Part shown: positions 6,607 through 7,501 of the stretch, in pieces
Numbering within the stretch: position 1 is the first letter of the stretch
Layout of the letters: every line of letters begins with the position of its first letter
From: Bacteroidales bacterium UBA4347
GTDB lineage: Bacteria > Bacteroidota > Bacteroidia > Bacteroidales > P3
Assembly (NCBI GenBank): GCA_002394185.1
Contig: DGTB01000105.1
Location: 1-7,501, forward strand
Length of the DNA: 7,501 bases
Direction: 5' to 3'
Notes under the pieces: generated by a model
What the model was told of the DNA's origin: nothing
What the model saw: only the letters and a program-made list of their open reading frames with translations
Database searches by the model: none
Made by a program: the position numbers and the translations under genes

Positions 6607-7428
6607 ATGGGAACCATTACGAAAATACTTCTCGCCGGCCTGGGCTGGAGCCTCGGTGGCCCTATTGGCGCCCTGCTGGGCTACTTTGTCGGTCGGCTCC
6701 TCTCCAAGGATGACGACGGCAGCAGCGCCTCCTTCTTCAACACCGATAGCACCACCCACCGCGGCCCCTACCACAACACTGGCACGCAGGCCGACGTCAA
6801 CGTGGCCCTCATGGTCCTCATCGCCGCCGTCATGAAGGTCGACGGACAGGTGAAAAAGAGCGAGCTCGACTATGTCAAGCGTTTCCTCCTCCAGAACTAT
6901 GGCGAGGAGCGCGGCAAACAGATGCTCAAGGTGCTGCAGCAGTTGGTGAAGCAGGAAATCCCCATCAATCAGGTCTGCGCACAGATCAAGGTCAACACCG
7001 ACTACAACACGCGCTATCACATGGTCGACTTCCTCTTCGGCATCGGCGGCGCCGACGGTGCCTTCCAGCAGAGCGAACTCAACATGCTGCGCCTCATCAG
7101 CCAGTATCTGGGCATCTCGCAGAGCGACTACACCTCCATCCACGAACGCCATGCGGGCTACGGCGGCACAGGCTACTCCGACTACTCCGGCAACGCCGGT
7201 GGCTCCAACCGTTCAACCTACAACAAAGACCCCTACAAGGTGCTGGGCATCAACAGCAACGCCTCGGACGACGATGTGCGCAAAGCCTACCGCAAGATGG
7301 CCATGAAGTACCACCCCGACCGCGTGGCCGGCATGGGAGAGGAAATGCAGCGCAACGCCGCCGACCAGATGAAGGAAATCAACCAGGCCTACGACGAAAT
7401 CAAACGCCGCCGACCCACCCTCAAATAG
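6607..7428 (+). CDS. djlA: DjlA-like membrane co-chaperone (TerB domain plus C-terminal J domain)
   Basis: A 273-residue protein with the same plan and length as E. coli DjlA (about 271 residues), a membrane-anchored DnaK co-chaperone. A glycine-rich hydrophobic helix is at about 7-30 (LLAGLGWSLGGPIGALLGYF). A TerB-like helical domain covers about 62-182, with two acidic DG-x5-E elements, Asp79-Gly80...Glu86 and Asp150-Gly151...Glu157, the type that binds metal in TerB proteins. A Gly/Ser/Tyr-rich linker follows at about 183-205. The C-terminal J domain runs from 208 to 268: DPYKVLGINSNAS, KAYRKMAMKY, the essential His236-Pro-Asp238 that stimulates DnaK ATPase, then MKEINQAYDEIK. The start is 12 bp after the preceding stop and follows an A-rich leader (AATAAAAAAACT). 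The family is clear; whether it is a strict functional equivalent of DjlA is inferred from architecture. The stop TAG is followed by a stem-loop. Confidence 0.88.
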   Translation: MGTITKILLAGLGWSLGGPIGALLGYFVGRLLSKDDDGSSASFFNTDSTTHRGPYHNTGTQADVNVALMVLIAAVMKVDGQVKKSELDYVKRFLLQNYGEERGKQMLKVLQQLVKQEIPINQVCAQIKVNTDYNTRYHMVDFLFGIGGADGAFQQSELNMLRLISQYLGISQSDYTSIHERHAGYGGTGYSDYSGNAGGSNRSTYNKDPYKVLGINSNASDDDVRKAYRKMAMKYHPDRVAGMGEEMQRNAADQMKEINQAYDEIKRRRPTLK

Positions 7429-7448
7429 CTTTTTCCACCCTTCCAAAT

Positions 7449-7485
7449 CCGTACCAAACCCCTACCTGATAGGGGTCAAATACGG
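7449..7485 (+). terminator. Nested inverted repeat after djlA, possible terminator
   Basis: A perfect 7-bp inverted repeat (ACCCCTA at 7458-7464 and TAGGGGT at 7470-7476, with loop CCTGA) lies inside a second 5-bp inverted repeat (CCGTA at 7449-7453 and TACGG at 7481-7485). Two symmetric 4-base internal spacers, CCAA and CAAA, separate the arms. It starts 20 bp after the last stop codon, where an operon end would be expected. No U-tract follows directly, only an AT-rich stretch (7487-7501), so intrinsic termination is uncertain; a protein-binding palindrome is an alternative. The window ends just beyond it. Confidence 0.4.
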
Positions 7486-7501
7486 CATATCTTATATTGT
7501 T

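Noticed and set aside
6607..7428. Reading the TerB domain as a tellurite-resistance system
   Set aside because: No other ter genes are present, and the membrane helix, TerB and C-terminal J-domain order is that of DjlA co-chaperones.

Overview
The window is a stretch of Bacteroidota chromosome, most likely order Bacteroidales. The evidence is a LeuS 3' end of Bacteroidetes type, an unusually long NusB of about 320 residues whose recognisable domain lies at its C-terminus, a DUF1573 lipoprotein, and a periplasmic GH3/serine beta-lactamase fusion. Ribosome binding sites are weak or A-rich rather than Shine-Dalgarno-like, which is also usual for this phylum. The coding DNA is GC-rich. I cannot name a genus from the sequence.

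All eight genes lie on the + strand and are packed like one operon. In order they are: leuS (3' part only, about 319 codons), nusB (overlapping leuS by 7 bp), a DUF1573 lipoprotein, yajC, a YbbR-domain membrane-anchored protein, coaE (GTG start, in the same frame as ybbR and 6 bp after its stop), a secreted GH3 (NagZ-like) plus serine beta-lactamase-family fusion (overlapping coaE by 4 bp), and a DjlA-like TerB/J-domain membrane protein. The largest gap between genes is 38 bp. The last 73 bp hold no gene but contain a nested inverted repeat that may end the transcription unit.

Functionally the cluster is mostly housekeeping: tRNA charging, transcription antitermination, a Sec translocon accessory subunit, the last step of coenzyme A synthesis, a peptidoglycan-fragment hydrolase and a membrane co-chaperone. 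Several products act at or beyond the inner membrane (DUF1573 lipoprotein, YajC, YbbR, the GH3 fusion, DjlA-like protein), so an envelope theme runs through the second to eighth genes, with CoaE the exception.

I see no mobile element, CRISPR array, tRNA, rRNA or defence system. The points most worth a second look are the compact GH3/beta-lactamase fusion, which appears to lack the usual GH3 C-terminal domain and may join two successive steps of muropeptide breakdown, and a change from G-rich to C-rich coding strand along genes that all point the same way.
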